Shown here in pieces: positions 55,025-57,706 of a DNA stretch of 57,706 nucleotides. Position numbers and translations under genes: made by a program. The stretch's first letter is position 1; every line of letters begins with the position of its first letter. Source of the stretch: Nocardia beijingensis NBRC 16342. Lineage in GTDB: Bacteria; Actinomycetota; Actinomycetes; Mycobacteriales; Mycobacteriaceae. The notes under the pieces are model-generated. The model saw only the letters and a list, made by a program, of their open reading frames with translations, made no database searches and was not told the DNA's origin. Location: contig NZ_BDBC01000033.1 in the NCBI RefSeq assembly GCF_001612785.1, positions 1 through 57,706 on the forward strand, written 5' to 3'.

Positions 55025-55450
55025 TCAGTACGCCCCGCCCGCCGCGTTGAGATGCTGTCCGGTGATCCAGGCGCCGTCCGCCGAAACCAGGAACGCCACC
55101 ACCGCGGCTATGTCGGCGGGTTCACCGATGCGGCCCAGCGGCGCCGTGACCGGCATCCGCGCCACCGCGTCGGCGCCGAGCTGCTCGATCAGCGCGTCCG
55201 TGCGGGTGGCGCCGGGCCGGACGCTGTTGACGGTGATCCCGCGCGCGCCGAGCTCACCGGCGGCGACCCGCACCAGATGTTCGGCGGCCATTTTGCCGAC
55301 TCCGTAGGCGCCGGTGCCCGGCCGGGCAGTGACGGTGACTCCACTGGAGACGACCACGATCCGGCCGTTGTCGCGCAGCCGGCGAGCCGCCTCGCGCAAC
55401 GCGAGAAAGGTGCCGCGGCATTGACGGCGAATTGGGACCGGTTCGGATGG
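55025..55450 (-). pseudogene. truncated and frame-shifted short-chain dehydrogenase
   Basis: The leftward frame 55456-55025 encodes the C-terminal half of an SDR, with catalytic SSG and YGVGK motifs and a PLGRIGEPADIA ending. The preceding strand (SQFAVNA) is in another frame, joined by a one-base loss near 55420. The N-terminal Rossmann half, with the TGxxxGIG motif, is missing: sequence upstream of about 55450 no longer looks like an SDR. It is a remnant of a 250-aa gene. Confidence 0.75.
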
Positions 55451-55516
55451 AAACAAGCAGTGACCCCACCGGTGGTCGCTTCACCGAGCGGCGGTTCGCC
55501 AGTTCTAGTGGTACCG

Positions 55517-56068
55517 CTACCAGGCCGCCTGGCGGGAAGGTCCGGGGCGCCAGTCTTGCCAGCGTGGCAGCCACCAGCAGGTTCCCTGATCGAGCGCGGA
55601 AGCGACACGTTCCGCCGCGATCCATACCACGTCGGCCTCGGCCGGGGTCAGTCGGCCGTCGACGACCTGTTGCGCGACATCCTCCCCGTCCTTCCATCGC
55701 CAGCTGCCGTCTTCGATGACGATATCCAGTCCGTGATCGACTGTGTCGAAGCATGTTTCGCCGCGACGGTAGGGCGCCTGGAAGTTGATGTACCAGTGAT
55801 CGCATCGCCCATCGCGGAAGAAGGCCCAGACCGCATAGGCGTCGTGCGACCGGTGTAGTTGCAGCACACTGCTTCCGGCCCACCGGTCCTGATGCGACCA
55901 CGGATGCGGACCGTACGGATGTGACGGGAAGGTGAGTTCAGTACCGTTTTCGAGCCACACAGCGAGGACATCGTCGTCGGCGACGACCTGCACCGGCATC
56001 GCCGCCCATACCTGGCCGTGCAGCACTTCCCGCCGCCATACCGTAGACCCCGTCGCGAACCTCGCCAC
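55517..56068 (-). CDS. DUF402-family protein
   Basis: A 183-aa protein of the DUF402 family (FomD/Ntdp-like beta-barrel). Relatives hydrolyse nucleoside di- or triphosphates or act in phosphonate antibiotic pathways. Segments typical of the family: WYINFQAPYRRGETCFDTVD and LDIVIEDGSWRWKDGEDV. The GTG at 56068 has GGGAGG 8 nt upstream. No biosynthetic genes are beside it, so the role is open. Confidence 0.8.
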   Translation of the reverse strand: MARFATGSTVWRREVLHGQVWAAMPVQVVADDDVLAVWLENGTELTFPSHPYGPHPWSHQDRWAGSSVLQLHRSHDAYAVWAFFRDGRCDHWYINFQAPYRRGETCFDTVDHGLDIVIEDGSWRWKDGEDVAQQVVDGRLTPAEADVVWIAAERVASALDQGTCWWLPRWQDWRPGPSRQAAW

Positions 56069-56154
56069 GTCGCGTGCCTCCCTTGTCCGCCGATGACAAC
56101 CGTCCATCCGCTCCGAACCACCACTCGGGCCGGCCGATGAGCCGAGAAGCAGGT

Positions 56155-57063
56155 TCAGCGCGCCGGGATCGGATACAGCCAGGTCAGTGCCGCAAGGCTT
56201 TTGTCGAGATATCCGCGCAACCCGTTCTCGATCCCGTAGGCCAGATCCTCCAACACGCCGCACCGGGCATAGAAGGCAGCGCGCTCCCGGATCGGGCGCA
56301 AGTCTTCGGCGCTGGCGCGGTAAGCACGCAACGCCGAGTCCAGCGCTGATGGGCCGAGGTCACGGTAGATGAGACCGAAGTCGTAGGCCGGGTCGGCAAT
56401 CGCGGCATCGCTCCAATCGATGACGCCGGTGACCGTTCCCGAAACAGGTTCCACCAGAACATGTTCGATCCCCAGATCGTTGTGGGAGAACACCAGGCCA
56501 TAGCGATCCGCCGCGGGCCGCGCGTCGAGGAAGACCTCCACGGCCGGACGATGCGCCTCGGGCACCATGTCGGCGATCGTCTCGTAGATCCGTGCCGCCT
56601 CATCGAGCCACACGGCTTTCGGCTGGTCGTCGGTGTCCACGAAGTCGGCCATCCGGTCGACCGGAACGGCATGCACAGCCGCGAGAAACCGGCCGAGCAC
56701 CGTGGCGATCGACCGCGAACGGGCCGATCGTTGCGACGCGGGCAAATCGATCAGCGGGCGGCCGGGAAGTTTGAAATACGCCAGGCAGCCCTGCTCGACG
56801 ACGCTGAAACACGGCTCGGGAACCGGGAGCGGTGACACACCCGCGACCGCGACCAGAAGACCGGCTTCATTGATCACCCGCGCGGCTCGGCTCTCGGGAT
56901 CGGATTCCTTGGTGAAGCGCACGATCAACTCGCCGTTGACCTCATAGGCAACGTTGTCCTCCCCCTCCCCGAGCAGCGCTATCGAGTCGATCCGATAGTC
57001 GGGCAGTTGCGCGGCCACGACATCCCGGACACCGTCGACAGGATTGCCGTCCCGAATTGCCAT
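56155..57063 (-). CDS. phosphotransferase of the aminoglycoside/choline kinase family
   Basis: A 302-aa kinase-like protein (APH family). The catalytic loop is HNDLGIEHVLVE and the metal loop is VIDWSD. In the loop, the usual Asn after HxD is replaced by His (HND-x4-H), a variation seen in an actinobacterial subgroup. The N-lobe nucleotide region is LGEGEDNVAYEV. The substrate may be an aminoglycoside, macrolide or a cell metabolite. The start is the ATG at 57063 and appears leaderless (see 57070-57075). Confidence 0.87.
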   Translation of the reverse strand: MAIRDGNPVDGVRDVVAAQLPDYRIDSIALLGEGEDNVAYEVNGELIVRFTKESDPESRAARVINEAGLLVAVAGVSPLPVPEPCFSVVEQGCLAYFKLPGRPLIDLPASQRSARSRSIATVLGRFLAAVHAVPVDRMADFVDTDDQPKAVWLDEAARIYETIADMVPEAHRPAVEVFLDARPAADRYGLVFSHNDLGIEHVLVEPVSGTVTGVIDWSDAAIADPAYDFGLIYRDLGPSALDSALRAYRASAEDLRPIRERAAFYARCGVLEDLAYGIENGLRGYLDKSLAALTWLYPIPAR

Positions 57064-57069
57064 GCCACG

Positions 57070-57075
57070 ACTCTA
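57070..57075 (-). promoter_or_regulatory. -10 box for a leaderless phosphotransferase mRNA
   Basis: Reading leftward, TAGAGT ends 6 nt before the ATG at 57063, with no ribosome site. Confidence 0.4.
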
Positions 57076-57303
57076 GAACCCTGAATCCGCCTGCCCCACC
57101 GCTGTTGGCGAAGGTGTCGGCCTGCGGGCGCTGTGTTCCCCCGGATACCTGCGATGAATGCTGAGCGACAGGGCGACTGATGATACGTTCAGTGGTGTAG
57201 CCGCCGGTGCGTCCGTGTTCAGCAGCCAGCACAGCATCGTTGGTCGGCGGCCCGCCGTGCGCGGCGTCGCGTCCGATACGGGTGGGGCAGAACGAGGATG
57301 AGC

Positions 57304-57706
57304 ATGACGGAGACGGCGGCATCTGTCCGCACCGCGTCGGAGCAGGCTGTCACGGCCGCGGACCAGGTCGAGTTGCGCCAGTTGCTGGCCGGGTTGACGG
57401 CCGTGCGCGACGGTGATTTCGGCACTCGGCTACCGACCGACGCCGACGGGCTGCTCGGCGAGATCGCGACGGTGTTCAACGGCATGGTGGACCAGCTGTC
57501 GCTGTTCACCTCGGAAGTCACCCGCGTCGCGCGCGAGGTCGGCACGGACGGGCGGCTGGGTGGTCAAGCCGAAGTGCCCGGCGTGTCCGGCACGTGGAAG
57601 GACCTCACCGACTCGGTGAACGCGATGGCGGGGAATCTGACCAGCCAGGTGCGTGACATCGCCCAGGTCGCGACGGCCGTGGCGCGGGGCGATCTGTCCC
57701 AGAAGA
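57304..57706 (+). CDS. HAMP-repeat sensor histidine kinase, N-terminal part
   Basis: 134 codons are open to the window edge. After a short N-terminus (about 20 residues, no membrane helix) come tandem HAMP units: LRQLLAGLTAVRDGDFGTRL and TRVAREVGTDGRLGGQAEVP, then WKDLTDSVNAMAGNLTSQVR and a third start at IAQVATAVARGDLSQK. This layout is that of the large cytoplasmic HAMP-array hybrid kinases (Nik1/group III type) found in actinobacteria. The ATG at 57304 has GAGG 6 nt before it. The kinase, ATPase and any receiver domains lie beyond the window. Confidence 0.85.
   Translation, partial: MTETAASVRTASEQAVTAADQVELRQLLAGLTAVRDGDFGTRLPTDADGLLGEIATVFNGMVDQLSLFTSEVTRVAREVGTDGRLGGQAEVPGVSGTWKDLTDSVNAMAGNLTSQVRDIAQVATAVARGDLSQK

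Overview
The window is high-GC DNA from an actinobacterium, most probably a Nocardia. Pointers are strong G/C bias at third codon positions, many GTG and TTG starts, a secreted cutinase, a methylcitrate operon, a class A beta-lactamase of the Nocardia FAR/AST kind, and a flavin monooxygenase that closely resembles the rifampicin monooxygenase Rox of Nocardia farcinica. I see no rRNA, tRNA, CRISPR array, insertion sequence or prophage. It reads as ordinary chromosome with an accessory flavour.

Left part (1-25.9 kb), mostly catabolism and respiration. An acyl-CoA dehydrogenase sits behind a promoter with two matching operators and a frame-shifted TetR gene. Next come a helical protein of unknown function, a cutinase and a YGQ-rich membrane protein. 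The prpD-prpB-prpC operon (propionate disposal) has stop and start codons that share one base. Divergent from it is a cytochrome b / molybdopterin oxidoreductase fusion, followed by cytochrome oxidase subunit I (ctaD) and a ThDP-dependent pyruvate oxidase-like enzyme. Divergent again are a 971-aa FAD/Fe-S oxidoreductase and an enolase-superfamily enzyme (4-bp overlap). A GH15 glucoamylase-like enzyme and an SDR (4-bp overlap) follow, then an alpha/beta hydrolase, an AraC regulator and a two-domain universal stress protein.

Middle part (26-45 kb). An 1818-residue single-chain acyl-CoA carboxylase has a eukaryote-like domain order. It is followed by a TetR regulator, a GH29 fucosidase and the most unusual gene of the window: a caspase-like / P-loop STAND ATPase anchored by one membrane helix, with an extracytoplasmic ASH/HYDIN-like domain (34253-37093). 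A TetR gene, an ADP-ribosylglycohydrolase, an XdhC-type protein, a small secreted protein, a spore-photoproduct-lyase-like radical SAM protein and a TetR/crotonase divergent pair with paired operators come next, then a manganese catalase.

Right part (45.6-57.7 kb), repair and drug resistance. It holds an unknown protein, RecQ, a DUF1360 membrane protein, Rox, two small proteins (one a beta-trefoil), a LysR / cytosolic penicillin-binding-like serine hydrolase operon divergent from a class A beta-lactamase, a broken SDR, a DUF402 protein, an APH-like kinase and the start of a HAMP-repeat histidine kinase cut off by the window edge.

Regulatory signals that can be read directly include two promoters with duplicated operators (1865-1910 and 43329-43371), a PrpR/RamB-like inverted repeat before prpD, a DosR-like box before the stress protein, several bidirectional hairpin terminators, and a group of apparently leaderless genes with a TANNNT box 6-8 nt before the start codon.
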